Source: Pseudomonadota bacterium (lineage in GTDB: Bacteria; Pseudomonadota; Gammaproteobacteria; Steroidobacterales; Steroidobacteraceae). From it: a stretch of DNA of 64,000 bases. A program made the position numbers and the translations under genes. The notes beneath the pieces are model-generated. The model was given only the letters and a program-made list of their open reading frames with translations. It made no database searches and was not told the origin of the DNA. This document shows, piece by piece, positions 1 to 8,878 of the stretch; within the stretch, counting starts at the first letter, position 1, and the number at the start of each line of letters is the position of its first letter. The stretch spans positions 1 to 64,000 of the forward strand of contig JAKBBE010000001.1 of the NCBI GenBank assembly GCA_021826035.1, given 5' to 3'.

Positions 1-1766
1 AAATGCGAGCTCACCGGCAGGCCGCTGTAGTGCAGCAGGGAGCGCAGTTTCGCCTTCTCGACCCCGGTCTCGAGCGTCAGCAGCGAGCGCAGCTGCGCAT
101 CGCGGTTCTGCTCGACGACGAACACCAACCGGTGCTCGGCGAGGAAGCGCTCGACTTCCTCGCCGAACGGAAAGGCGCGCACCCGCAGGTAATCGAGCGC
201 GATGCCATCGGCGGCCAGTAGCGCGAGCGCCTCGCGCACCGCGCTGTCGCTGCTGCCGATCGACACCAACCCCACCTCGCAGCCCGGACCCTCGATGAGC
301 GCCGGCGGGACCCGCGACTTGGCCGTCTGCCATTTTTTCATCAACCGATCGAGCACCACCTGGTAGTCGTGCGAGTCCTCGGTGTACGTGCCGAACTGCG
401 TGTGGCCGGACCCACGCGTGAAGTACGCGCCCTTCGGATGCACCCCGGGCAGCGTGCGCCAGGGAATGCCGTCGCCCTGCGGGTCGAGGTAGCGGTGGAA
501 TTTCTCCAGCTTCTCGATTTCGGCGCGCCCGAGTATCTTGCCGCGGTCCGGCCGATAGGCGTCGTCCCACTGGAACTGCGGACACATCCAGTCGTTCATA
601 CCGATGTCGAGGTCCGAGACCACCAGCACCGGAGTCTGCAGCCGCTCGGCGAGATCGAAGGCCTCGACCGCCAGCGTGAAGCACTCCGCCGGGTTGGCCG
701 GGTACAGACAGACCTGCCGGGTGTCACCGTGCGAGGCGTACGCGCAGGCGAGCAGGTCGCCCTGCTGGGTCCGCGTCGGCATGCCGGTCGAGGGCCCGAC
801 GCGCTGGATGTCGAACAGCACCGCAGGAACCTCGGCGTAATAGGCCAGGCCCAGAAATTCACCCATCAGCGAGATGCCGGGCCCGGAGGTCGCGGTGAAG
901 GCGCGCGCGCCGTTCCAGCTCGCCCCGAGCACCATGCCGATCGCGGCCAGCTCATCCTCGGCCTGGATGAAGGCGAAGCGCTTCTCCCCGCTCTGCGGAT
1001 CGACGCGCAGTCGCTCGCAGAAGCCCTTGAAGGCATCCATGAGCGATGTCGAGGGGGTGATCGGATACCAGGCCGCCACCGTGGCCCCGGCAAACACGCA
1101 GCCGAGCGCCGCAGCGGTGTTGCCATCGATCATGATGTGTCCGGCAGTGCGGTCCATCGGCTCGAGCGCAAACGGCAGTGGGCAGGCGAAGTGCGCCCGG
1201 GCGTACTCGAAGCCGAGCCGCAGCGCCTTCATGTTGCTCTCGATGAGCTGCGGCTTGCGCGCGTAGGTCTCGGTGAGCAGCTCGCGCATGCGCTCCAGGT
1301 CGAGATTCAGCAGCGCCGCGAGCGCGCCCGCATAGCAGATGTTCTTCATCAGGATGCGGGTGCGCACGCCGGTGAAGTTCTCGTTGCACAGCTGCGCCAG
1401 CGGCACCCCGAGCACCGTGATGTCGGTGCGCGCGAGCAGCACGGGCCGCGGCCAGGTGCTGTCGTAGAGCAGGTAGCCGCCGGGGGCGACCTCGCGCACA
1501 TCGCGGGCATAGGTCTCGGGATTCAGCGCCACCATCAGCTCGATCGAGCCGGAGCGCGCCAGATGCCCGTCGCGCGAGACGCGGATCTCGTACCAGGTGG
1601 GCAGACCCTGAATGTTCGAGGGGAAGAAATTCTTCCCCATCACGGGCACGCCGCTCCTGAAGATCGCCTTCATCAGCAAGGTGTTGGCGCTCGCCGAGCC
1701 GGTGCCGTTGACCGTGGCGATCTTGAGCGTGAAATCGTTGATGCGACTGGGGGTGCAGGCAGCCAT
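1..1766 (-). CDS. korA: 2-oxoacid:acceptor oxidoreductase, fused gamma-alpha chain (KorA type), partial
   Basis: Oxidative decarboxylation of a 2-oxoacid (probably 2-oxoglutarate) to its acyl-CoA with electrons passed to ferredoxin or a similar acceptor; the TPP-binding beta chain would lie beyond the window. The frame opens at ATG 1766 and is still open at base 1 (588 codons). The first ~190 residues match the gamma (POR) domain, starting NDFTLKIATVNGTGSA; the alpha (pyrimidine-binding) domain follows with AAWYPITPSTSLMDAF and GPGISLMGEFLG. The gamma-alpha fusion is usual for KorA of aerobic and microaerobic bacteria. It starts 44 bases after the stop of the iron-sulfur flavoprotein on the same strand, so the two are very probably co-transcribed. 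The substrate (2-oxoglutarate, pyruvate or another oxoacid) cannot be told from this chain alone. Confidence 0.88.
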   Translation of the reverse strand, partial: MAACTPSRINDFTLKIATVNGTGSASANTLLMKAIFRSGVPVMGKNFFPSNIQGLPTWYEIRVSRDGHLARSGSIELMVALNPETYARDVREVAPGGYLLYDSTWPRPVLLARTDITVLGVPLAQLCNENFTGVRTRILMKNICYAGALAALLNLDLERMRELLTETYARKPQLIESNMKALRLGFEYARAHFACPLPFALEPMDRTAGHIMIDGNTAAALGCVFAGATVAAWYPITPSTSLMDAFKGFCERLRVDPQSGEKRFAFIQAEDELAAIGMVLGASWNGARAFTATSGPGISLMGEFLGLAYYAEVPAVLFDIQRVGPSTGMPTRTQQGDLLACAYASHGDTRQVCLYPANPAECFTLAVEAFDLAERLQTPVLVVSDLDIGMNDWMCPQFQWDDAYRPDRGKILGRAEIEKLEKFHRYLDPQGDGIPWRTLPGVHPKGAYFTRGSGHTQFGTYTEDSHDYQVVLDRLMKKWQTAKSRVPPALIEGPGCEVGLVSIGSSDSAVREALALLAADGIALDYLRVRAFPFGEEVERFLAEHRLVFVVEQNRDAQLRSLLTLETGVEKAKLRSLLHYSGLPVSSH

Positions 1767-1810
1767 GGGTGTCATCCGGCAGGAGGGGGCGCAGAGGGTG
1801 CGGCGGGTGA

Positions 1811-3667
1811 TCAGGCGATCTTCGGCTTGCGCGCCTCGAGCGCGGCAGCCTCATCGGCGGCGTGCGGCCAATGCACGTGGGATTTCTGCATGTCCCAGGC
1901 CGCCGTCGGACAGCGCTCGGCGCACAGCCCGCAGTGCACGCACAGGTCTTCATCCTTGACCATGACGCGCCCGGTCTGCGGCAGTGCGCCGGAGACGTAC
2001 AGCGGCTGCGCGACGTTGGTGGCCGACGCCTTCAGCCGCGTGCGCAGCTCGGCCTCCGGACCGTTGCCGGTGATGGTCAGGCAGTCGACCGGGCAGATAT
2101 CCATGCAGGCATCGCACTCGATGCACAGCTTCGCGGCGAATACGGTCTGCACGTCGCAGTTCAGGCAGCGCTGCGCCTCTTCGGCCGCCTGCTCGGCGCT
2201 GAAACCGAGCTCCACCTCGATGTTGAGCTTCTTGAAGCGCTCCTTCAGCGACACGTGCGGTACCAGGCGCCGCTCGATCGGCGCGTAGTCATTGGCATAC
2301 GACCACTCGTGCATGCCCATCTTGCGGCTGTGCAGCGTTACCTGCGGCGCGGCGCGCTCGGCAATCGGCTCGCCCTCGCAGTGACGGTGAATGGAGATGG
2401 CTGCCTGGTGGCCGTGCTCGACGGCCCAGATGATGTTCTTCGGACCGAACGCGGCATCCCCGCCGAAGAATACGCCCGCACGGGTGGACTGGAAGGTCTG
2501 CGCATCGACCACCGGGACGTCCCAGCGGTCGAACTCGATGCCGAGGTCGCGCTCGATCCAGGGGAAGGCGTTTTCCTGGCCGATGGCGAGAATCACATCA
2601 TCGGCCGGCAGGAACTCCTCCCCGCTCACCCGCTCCGAGAGGATGCGCCCGCGCGCATCGAGTTCGTACTCCATGCACTCGAAGCGCATGCCCGTGAGCC
2701 GGCCGTTCTGCACGACGAACGCCTTCGGCGAACGGTTGACGATGATCTCCACCCGCTCCTCCTCGGCATCCTCGAGCTCCCACGGGGAGGCCTTGAAGAA
2801 GCCCCGCGGCTTGCGCGCCATCACTTTGACCTCGCGCGCCCCGAGCCTCAGGCTGGTGCGGCAGCAGTCCATCGCCGTGTTGCCGACGCCGATGATGAGC
2901 ACCCGCTCACCGATGCGCTCGATGTGCCCGAACGCAACGGACTCCAGCCAGCTGATGCCGATGTGCACGTTGGCACTGGCAGCCTCGCGCCCCGGCAGCG
3001 TGAGCTCCTTGCCCTTCGGCGCGCCGGAGCCGACGAATACGGCGTCGAAACCGCCCTGCTCGAGCATCGCGCGCAGACTCTCCACGGGCGTACCGAGCCT
3101 CAGGTCCACGCCCATGCCGAGGATCATGCCGATCTCCTCATCGAGCACGCGCTCGGGCAGGCGGAACGAGGGGATGTTGCTGCGCATCAGGCCGCCGGGC
3201 TGCCCGTAGCGCTCGAAGATCGTCACCTCGTAGCCGAGCGGCAGCAGGTCGTTGGCGACGGTGAGCGAGGCGCATCCGGCGCCGATGCAGGCAATGCGCC
3301 TGCCGTTCTTGCGCTGCGGGATCTTCGGCAATCGCCCCTCAATCTCATCGCGCAGATCGGCCGCCACCCGCTTGAGGCGGCAGATGGCGACAGGCTTGTC
3401 CTCCACCCGGCCGCGCCGGCAGGCCGGTTCGCAGGGCCGGTCGCAGACCCGGCCGAGAATGCCGGGAAATACGTTGGACTCGCGATTGACGAGGTACGCG
3501 TCGGTGTAGCGCCCCTGAGCGATCAGCCGGATGTATTCCGGCACGTCAGTGTGAGCTGGGCAGGCCCACTGGCAATCCACTACGCGATGATAATAGTCGG
3601 GATGCGAGGTATCCGTGGCGTCCACGATATCCGCCGGCAACACTGAAGATGCACAATCATAGTGCAA
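1811..3667 (-). CDS. GltD-like FAD/NAD(P) oxidoreductase with N- and C-terminal Fe-S centres
   Basis: 618-residue iron-sulfur flavoprotein. The N-terminus has the cysteine cluster of GltD and dihydropyrimidine dehydrogenase (CQWACPAHTDVPEYI, then GRVCDRPCEPACRRG). Next comes an FAD Rossmann motif (CIGAGCASLTVANDL) and an NAD(P) motif (VLIIGVGNTAMDC). The last ~130 residues form a two-cluster ferredoxin: CIECDACMDICP and CVHCGLCAERCP. It precedes korA on the same strand with a 44-base gap, so I infer it shuttles electrons between NAD(P)H and the oxidoreductase or its ferredoxin. It is not a real glutamate synthase small subunit, because no gltB is nearby and GltD lacks the ferredoxin tail. There is no in-frame ATG near the 5' end; the start is TTG 3667 or GTG 3643, and neither has a clear ribosome-binding site. 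Confidence 0.85.
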   Translation of the reverse strand: MHYDCASSVLPADIVDATDTSHPDYYHRVVDCQWACPAHTDVPEYIRLIAQGRYTDAYLVNRESNVFPGILGRVCDRPCEPACRRGRVEDKPVAICRLKRVAADLRDEIEGRLPKIPQRKNGRRIACIGAGCASLTVANDLLPLGYEVTIFERYGQPGGLMRSNIPSFRLPERVLDEEIGMILGMGVDLRLGTPVESLRAMLEQGGFDAVFVGSGAPKGKELTLPGREAASANVHIGISWLESVAFGHIERIGERVLIIGVGNTAMDCCRTSLRLGAREVKVMARKPRGFFKASPWELEDAEEERVEIIVNRSPKAFVVQNGRLTGMRFECMEYELDARGRILSERVSGEEFLPADDVILAIGQENAFPWIERDLGIEFDRWDVPVVDAQTFQSTRAGVFFGGDAAFGPKNIIWAVEHGHQAAISIHRHCEGEPIAERAAPQVTLHSRKMGMHEWSYANDYAPIERRLVPHVSLKERFKKLNIEVELGFSAEQAAEEAQRCLNCDVQTVFAAKLCIECDACMDICPVDCLTITGNGPEAELRTRLKASATNVAQPLYVSGALPQTGRVMVKDEDLCVHCGLCAERCPTAAWDMQKSHVHWPHAADEAAALEARKPKIA

Positions 3668-3709
3668 TCGGGCCGCGTTCCCCTAGCCGTGCAGCGACCC
3701 TGCGGGCAT

Positions 3710-3807
3710 AAAAAAGGCCGGAGGGTGTTCGACACCGTCCGGCCCCGAAGGTTTCAAGACCCCCGTACGCGGGCGGGATTGTGCGCACTGACTGCCCCAA
3801 AATGCAA
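3710..3807 (-). promoter_or_regulatory. Promoter plus terminator-bearing leader (attenuator or small RNA) upstream of the kor genes
   Basis: On the minus strand a promoter-like pair, TTGCAT (3807-3802) and CACAAT (3783-3778), is separated by 18 bases. About 25 bases after the expected start comes a strong intrinsic terminator (3744-3710): 7-bp arms GGCCGGA/TCCGGCC, a C-C mismatch, four more pairs, a five-base loop, then six T. The terminator stands in front of the flavoprotein gene, not behind any gene. The unit is therefore either a ~60-nt small RNA or an attenuating leader of the flavoprotein-korA operon. I see no obvious leader peptide or known riboswitch core. Confidence 0.5.
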
Positions 3808-3831
3808 ATCCCGTCCTCTGCCGTCCGGAAC

Positions 3832-3860
3832 TTGACAGCGACCCGTCGTTACCGCTAAAG
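3832..3860 (+). promoter_or_regulatory. Possible ubiE promoter
   Basis: A perfect -35 box TTGACA (3832-3837) is followed after 18 bases by a poor -10 candidate TAAAGG (3856-3861). A second -10-like hexamer, TACAAT at 3896-3901, lies just before the ubiE start but has no matching -35. The transcript would read ubiE-ubiJ-ubiB. Confidence 0.3.
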
Positions 3861-3910
3861 GGGCGCGCGAGCCACCCCGGCCGACCGGCCGGCGATACAA
3901 TGGCGCACCG

Positions 3911-4681
3911 ATGAGCGAGGCGGCTGGCACGATGAGCGAACAACCCGCGACGGATTTCGGCTACGAGCGCGTTCCCTGGACGGAGAAGGCGCGCCGCGTG
4001 CGCGGTGTGTTCGATTCGGTGGCGAACCGCTACGACCTGATGAACGATCTGATGTCCGGCGGCGCGCACCGGCTCTGGAAGCAGTTCACGCTCTCGATCA
4101 CCGGTCTGCGCCCCGGCCAGAGCGCGCTCGATGTCGCCGGCGGCACCGGGGACCTGACGGCGGGCCTGGCGCGCCAAGTGGGTGAGCGCGGCCGGGTGAT
4201 CCTCAGCGATATCAATGCCGCGATGCTCGAGCGGGGCCGCGACCGGCTCACCGACCGCGGCGTGCTCGGCAACGTCGAGTACGTCCAGGCCAACGCCGAG
4301 CGGCTGCCGTTTCGTGACGAGAGCTTCGACTGCGTGACCATCGGTTTCGGGCTACGCAACGTGACCGACAAGGCCGCGGCGCTCGCCGCCATGCGCCGGG
4401 TGCTCAAGCCCGGCGGGCAGCTGCTCGTGCTCGAGTTCTCCCACCCGGTGGCCCCGGGACTCGCACCGCTCTATGACACGTATTCGTTCCGGATCCTGCC
4501 ACTGCTCGGCAAGTGGATTGCCCGCGACGAGGCGAGCTACCGCTACCTCGCCGAATCGATCCGCATGCACCCGCCGCAAGAGACGCTGCTCGAGATGATG
4601 CGCACCGCAGGGCTGGAGGGCTGCCGGTACCACAACCTCTCCGGCGGCATTGTCGCCGTACACCGCGGCTACAAGTATTGA
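3911..4681 (+). CDS. ubiE: Demethylmenaquinone / 2-octaprenyl-6-methoxybenzoquinol C-methyltransferase
   Basis: SAM-dependent C-methylation step of ubiquinone (and, where present, menaquinone) synthesis. The 256-residue product has the family signatures: [19 protein letters not shown] near residue 37, the SAM-binding loop [14 protein letters not shown], and [17 protein letters not shown]. Length is close to the 251 residues of the E. coli enzyme. The first ATG is at 3911; a second in-frame ATG at 3932 ([14 protein letters not shown]) would fit the family's usual N-terminus equally well. It heads a tight ubiE-ubiJ-ubiB cluster in the order found in most gammaproteobacteria. Confidence 0.96.
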   Translation: MSEAAGTMSEQPATDFGYERVPWTEKARRVRGVFDSVANRYDLMNDLMSGGAHRLWKQFTLSITGLRPGQSALDVAGGTGDLTAGLARQVGERGRVILSDINAAMLERGRDRLTDRGVLGNVEYVQANAERLPFRDESFDCVTIGFGLRNVTDKAAALAAMRRVLKPGGQLLVLEFSHPVAPGLAPLYDTYSFRILPLLGKWIARDEASYRYLAESIRMHPPQETLLEMMRTAGLEGCRYHNLSGGIVAVHRGYKY

Positions 4682-4689
4682 GCGGCCAC

Positions 4690-5283
4690 ATGCTGGTCTC
4701 AGCGCTGGAAAACCTGCTCAACCGCGGCCTGCCCCGCTCGGTACGCGCCCGCGCGCTGTGCGCCGAACTCGAGGGCCGCCGGTTGGCCGTCGAAATGCCA
4801 GGCCTCGGGCGCGTCCTGATCGGCTCAAGCGGCACGGCGCTCACCGTGCGCCGCGGCGAGGAGGCGGCCGAGGCGTCCCTCAGCGGCGGCCCGCTCAGTC
4901 TCGGTGTCCTCGGCATCGGCCTCTCTCACGAGCCGATCCGGCGAGGCGACGTGCAAGTGCACGGTGACGCCGAACTTGCTGAGAAATTCCAGCAGCTGCT
5001 GCGGCTGCTGCGCCCGGACCCGGAAGAGGAGCTCGCCGTGCTGGTGGGCGACGTGCCGGCGCACCGCATCGGCCAGCTCGCACGCGGCGCGCTCGGCTGG
5101 AGTGGCCGCGCCGTGGCGACTCTGTGGCGGGACCTCGGCGATTACGCGGCCCACGAGCGGCGCGACCTGGTGAGTGCCGCGGAGGGCGAGACATTCCTGC
5201 ACGGCGTCGATGCGCTGCGCGAGGATGCCGATCGGCTCGCCGCGCAAGTGGAGCAGCTGGAGCGGCGAGTGGCCGCACCGTGA
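4690..5283 (+). CDS. ubiJ: Ubiquinone biosynthesis accessory factor UbiJ (SCP2 domain)
   Basis: Lipid-binding scaffold protein of the aerobic ubiquinone synthesis complex. The 197-residue product starts MLVSALENLLNRGLPRSVRA, carries an SCP2-like domain in the first ~110 residues (LSGGPLSLGVLGIG, GDVQVHGDAELAEKFQQLL), and ends with a coiled-coil segment (REDADRLAAQVEQLERRVA). ATG 4690 was chosen because it lies 8 bases after the ubiE stop; the frame is open further upstream inside ubiE but that part is a shadow. Its stop TGA overlaps the GTG start of ubiB, a sign of translational coupling. Confidence 0.88.
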   Translation: MLVSALENLLNRGLPRSVRARALCAELEGRRLAVEMPGLGRVLIGSSGTALTVRRGEEAAEASLSGGPLSLGVLGIGLSHEPIRRGDVQVHGDAELAEKFQQLLRLLRPDPEEELAVLVGDVPAHRIGQLARGALGWSGRAVATLWRDLGDYAAHERRDLVSAAEGETFLHGVDALREDADRLAAQVEQLERRVAAP

Positions 5284-6935
5284 GGGTCGGCGGGCGGCCC
5301 CTGAAGCTGCGGGTCCTCGGGCGGCTGGTGCAGATCCAGCGCGTGCTGGTGAAGCACGGCCTGGATGACTTCGTGCAGGCGACCCATCTGTACCGGCCGC
5401 TGCGCTTCCTGTTCTTCCTCTCGCCGTGGATGTGGCTGGGACGCGCCCGCAGCGCCCCGCGCGGGGAACGGCTGCGCCTCGCGCTGCAGGAGCTCGGCCC
5501 GATCTTCGTGAAATTCGGCCAGGCGGTCTCCACCCGCCGTGACCTGCTGCCGCCGGACATCGCCGATGAGCTCGCCAAGCTGCAGGACCGGGTGCCCCCG
5601 TTCCCGGCGGCGCTCGCGCGCGCGGCGGTAGAGCGCACCCTCGGCCGCCCGGTGGAGCAGATCTTCGCCCACTTCGAGGATGAGCCGCTCGCGGCCGCCT
5701 CGATCGCCCAGGTACACCCCGCGCGCCTGCAGAACGGGCGCGAGGTGGTAGTGAAGATCGTGCGCCCCGGCATGCGCGCGCGCATCGAGCGGGACCTGGA
5801 GGTGCTGTTCACGCTCGCCGCCCTCGCGCAGCGCTACTGGCGCGAGGCGCGCCGGCTGCGTCCGGTGGAGCTGGTGAGCGAGTACGAGAAGACCATCCTC
5901 GATGAGCTCGATCTGATGCGCGAGGCGGCCAACGCCACGCAGCTGAAGCGCAATTTCGCCGGCTCCGACCTGCTCTACGTTCCGGAAGTGTTCTGGGACT
6001 TCTGCAGCACGGAAGTCATGGTCATGGAGCGCATCCACGGCATCCCCATCAGCGACATGACGCGCCTGCGCGCCCTCGGCACGAACTTCGAGCGCCTTGC
6101 CGAGAACGGCGTGCGCATTTTCTTCACCCAGGTGTTCCGTCACAATTTCTTTCACGCCGACATGCACCCGGGAAACATCTTCGTGCTGGCGGACGACCCG
6201 CAGCGGCCGCGCTATGCGGCCATCGACTTCGGCATCATGGGCACGCTCGATCCGCGCGATCAGCATTACCTCGCCGAGAATTTCCTCGCGGTCTTCGAGC
6301 GCGACTATCGGCGCGTGGCGGTGCTGCACGTGGAGTCCGGCTGGGTGCCGCCGCAGACGCGCATCGATGAGATGGAGTCGGCGATCCGCACCGTCTGCGA
6401 ACCGATCTTCGACCGGCCGCTCTCGGACATCTCCTTCGGCCACTTGCTGCTGCGGCTGTTTGAGATCTCGCGCCGCTTCAACATGCAGATCCAGCCACAA
6501 CTGATGCTGCTGCAGAAAACGCTGTTCAACGTCGAGGGCCTGGGGCGTGAACTCTACCCGCAGCTCGACATCTGGACGACGGCCACACCGATTCTGCGTG
6601 AGTGGATGCGTGAGCGCGTCAGCGTGCGGCGGCTGCTGAAGCACCTGTGGCGCCAGCTGCCCGATGTGGTCGAATCGCTGCAGAGCCTGCCGGCGCTACT
6701 GAAGGAATCGGTGCGCCGAGTGCATGAGCCGGAAACGCATCCGGAGGTGACGGCCCTGCAGGAGCTGCGCGAGACGATGCGCACCACCGCACGACGGCGC
6801 GATGCGGTGACGGGCGCCTCGGCGGTGCTGTTCGCCGGACTGGTCTGGCTCGCGTTCGACACCACGGGCTGGCCAGGCTGGGCGCTCGCGGGCGTCGGGG
6901 CGGCCGCGCTCGGCGCGGCGTACTGCTGGCTGTGA
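5280..6935 (+). CDS. ubiB: UbiB, atypical kinase/ATPase of ubiquinone synthesis
   Basis: Membrane-anchored ABC1/ADCK-type atypical kinase needed for ubiquinone synthesis, thought to extract or present lipid intermediates. The 551-residue product shows the KxGQ signature (PIFVKFGQAVSTRRDLLP), the Ala-rich loop replacing a classical P-loop (PLAAASIAQVHPARL), the catalytic-loop region FFHADMHPGNIFV and the metal-binding IDFGIMG. Two C-terminal hydrophobic helices (GASAVLFAGLVWLAF and WALAGVGAAALGAAY) form the membrane anchor. The start is GTG 5280, which overlaps the ubiJ stop in a GTGA arrangement; E. coli UbiB is 546 residues, so this start gives the expected length. Confidence 0.95.
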   Translation: MRVGGRPLKLRVLGRLVQIQRVLVKHGLDDFVQATHLYRPLRFLFFLSPWMWLGRARSAPRGERLRLALQELGPIFVKFGQAVSTRRDLLPPDIADELAKLQDRVPPFPAALARAAVERTLGRPVEQIFAHFEDEPLAAASIAQVHPARLQNGREVVVKIVRPGMRARIERDLEVLFTLAALAQRYWREARRLRPVELVSEYEKTILDELDLMREAANATQLKRNFAGSDLLYVPEVFWDFCSTEVMVMERIHGIPISDMTRLRALGTNFERLAENGVRIFFTQVFRHNFFHADMHPGNIFVLADDPQRPRYAAIDFGIMGTLDPRDQHYLAENFLAVFERDYRRVAVLHVESGWVPPQTRIDEMESAIRTVCEPIFDRPLSDISFGHLLLRLFEISRRFNMQIQPQLMLLQKTLFNVEGLGRELYPQLDIWTTATPILREWMRERVSVRRLLKHLWRQLPDVVESLQSLPALLKESVRRVHEPETHPEVTALQELRETMRTTARRRDAVTGASAVLFAGLVWLAFDTTGWPGWALAGVGAAALGAAYCWL

Positions 6936-7077
6936 CGCGAGCCGCAGCGGCGCCCCCTTTCAACATCCGCGCGCGGCAGGCGTCCGCATCGCCGCGCTGA
7001 TGTATTGATCATGCGCAGCGGCGCCATACTTGTCCCTCCACGCCGCAGCCGACGAGGCCTGAACCGGAGCACCCGCC

Positions 7078-7779
7078 ATGTATACTCTGTACATCGCCAA
7101 CAAGAACTACTCGTCCTGGTCGCTGCGCCCCTGGGTGCTGATGCGCGCCCTCGGCATCCCCTTCGAGGAGCGGCTCGTCCCGTTCGGCACCGACGCTGCG
7201 CCGCATGATTTCCGTGTCTTCTCCCCGAACGGCAAAGTGCCGTGCCTGCACGACGGAGACACGGTGGTGTGGGAGTCCCTGGCCATCGTGGAGTATCTCG
7301 CGGAGCGGCACGAGGGCGTGTGGCCGGCCGATGCGAACGCGCGCGCCTTCGCCCGCTCGGCCGCCGCGGAGATGCATGCCGGATTCGGCGCCCTACGGCA
7401 GATCTGCAGCATGACCTGCGGACTGCGCGTACGGCTGCATCGGATCGAGCCGCAACTGCACGCCGACCTGCAGCGCCTGCAGGCAGTGTGGCAGGAGGGG
7501 CTGAGCCGCTTCGGGGGGCCGTTTCTCACCGGCCGAGCGTTCAGCGCCGCGGACGCCTTCTTCGCACCAGTGGCCTTTCGCATCCAGACCTACCGTCCGC
7601 CGCTCGCCCCCGCGGCCCTCACCTACTCCGAACGGCTGCTCGCGTTGGCGCCCATGCGCACCTGGTACGCCGAGGCCCTCGCGGAGTCCTGGCGGGACGA
7701 GGCGCACGAGCACCAGACGCTCACGGTCGGCACCGTCACCGACGATCTGCGTCGCCCCGCGACCGCTCAGAACGCGTAG
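7078..7779 (+). CDS. Glutathione S-transferase family protein
   Basis: 233-residue soluble GST. The N-terminal thioredoxin-like half begins MYTLYIANKNYSSWSLRPW and includes PNGKVPCLHDGDTVVWES (the glutathione-binding cis-Pro and Glu-Ser motif). The helical C-terminal half has the folding motif LTGRAFSAADAFF. The NKNYSSWSLR start resembles the YfcF-like group. The gene ends tail-to-tail with the DUF481 gene, overlapping by 13 bases, and is transcribed alone. The substrate cannot be predicted. Confidence 0.88.
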   Translation: MYTLYIANKNYSSWSLRPWVLMRALGIPFEERLVPFGTDAAPHDFRVFSPNGKVPCLHDGDTVVWESLAIVEYLAERHEGVWPADANARAFARSAAAEMHAGFGALRQICSMTCGLRVRLHRIEPQLHADLQRLQAVWQEGLSRFGGPFLTGRAFSAADAFFAPVAFRIQTYRPPLAPAALTYSERLLALAPMRTWYAEALAESWRDEAHEHQTLTVGTVTDDLRRPATAQNA

Positions 7780-8546
7780 ACGAGGTTGACGGTCTCGATC
7801 GAGTCCAGGTGCTGGATGCCCGGAGCCGGGTGAGTGTTGTCCTGGAGGTTGTAACCAACGCTCAGCGCCAACTGGGTTGAGACCTTGACGACGAGGGCGA
7901 GGGCGTTCGTCACCAGCGTATTGACCGATCCGGCATTCACCAGCAGCTTGTCGCTCACCGAGGTCGTGCTGGTGATCGTGTGCTCATAGTTGACCCCGAG
8001 GGTCCCGATCGCATAGCGCTCACTCGGCTGCGGGAGACGCTCGATGAACGTCCGGACCGGGTTGGCCAGCGCGATGGACGTCAATGTCTCGGGCCGCGAG
8101 ACCATGTAGCCGGCGCCAACCTGGGTGCTCAGCGTCGTCGCCTTGGAGTGGATCAACGTGTAACCGACACCGAGCGCGCCGTTCGCCTGGTACTGAAAGC
8201 CGTCGAACATGTCATGCTCGTAGCGCAGCGAACCGAAGGCATACGCATCGGCACTGATCTTGCGGTTCGACTGCCACATCACCGTCCAGCGCTCGGCCGA
8301 GACGATCCCGAGGCTCTGGCCGTAGAGCGTGGTCAGATCCAGGCTGTGCTTCCAGAGCCCCGAGAGGTAGTTCAGGTCGATCGCGGCATTGGCGGACTTG
8401 CCCTGCGCATTGCCCTGCGAAGCGACGAACCCCAGCTGTCCCTTACCCGTGAAATGCGCAGCGGGCGGTGCGGGCGGGGGCGTCGCGGCGAGTGCCGTTA
8501 CGGGCCCGAGCAGCACCCCGACCAGCGCGGCACGCATCGGTTTCAT
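7767..8546 (-). CDS. DUF481-family outer-membrane beta-barrel protein
   Basis: 259-residue exported protein. A signal peptide (MKPMRAALVGVLLGPVTALA) precedes a Pro/Ala linker and a repetitive amphipathic beta-strand pattern typical of a barrel: GQLGFVASQGNAQGKSANA, GSLRYEHDMFDGFQYQ, and a C-terminal strand ending in aromatic VNLVYAF. The opening phrase GFVASQGNAQGKSA is characteristic of DUF481, whose members are salt- or acid-stress-linked outer-membrane proteins of unknown function. ATG 8546 is set by a good site (AAGGAG) ten bases upstream; a longer open frame exists upstream but has no such site. Probably monocistronic. Confidence 0.8.
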   Translation of the reverse strand: MKPMRAALVGVLLGPVTALAATPPPAPPAAHFTGKGQLGFVASQGNAQGKSANAAIDLNYLSGLWKHSLDLTTLYGQSLGIVSAERWTVMWQSNRKISADAYAFGSLRYEHDMFDGFQYQANGALGVGYTLIHSKATTLSTQVGAGYMVSRPETLTSIALANPVRTFIERLPQPSERYAIGTLGVNYEHTITSTTSVSDKLLVNAGSVNTLVTNALALVVKVSTQLALSVGYNLQDNTHPAPGIQHLDSIETVNLVYAF

Positions 8547-8878
8547 TTTTGTCGGCTCCTTGAAATATCGGCAAGCGTAGGATTTTACGGAATCCACGCG
8601 CCGCGTGCGGATGGATTGCGGCGCTGAGATCCCCGGTGGACATCGGCGCGGGGAGCGAACCGGCTTCGCCGCCGCTCTGGGGTGCGCAATAATGAGAGCT
8701 GCGTCCGGTTCCATGCCGCAGGTTGATGCGGTCGATGCGATTGCCGGCGCACCGATGCGGGAAAATCCAGCCGGATCGGCTTGTGCCCGAGCGCTGTCGC
8801 GCGCGGGCTCCTGGGACACGAACACGGAACTCGCCTGCTTTGGCCACCACGTGCACAGAGTCGCAACCATCACCGGAG
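8547..8878. other. Divergent intergenic region
   Basis: Spacer of about 330 bases between the divergently transcribed DUF481 gene and the large c-di-GMP enzyme. A TAAAAT hexamer on the minus strand (around 8583-8588) could be a -10 box for the DUF481 gene, but no convincing -35 is seen. The frame of the c-di-GMP enzyme remains open back to a TTG at 8723, but the encoded Arg-rich stretch looks non-coding. No RNA gene or repeat seen. Confidence 0.4.
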
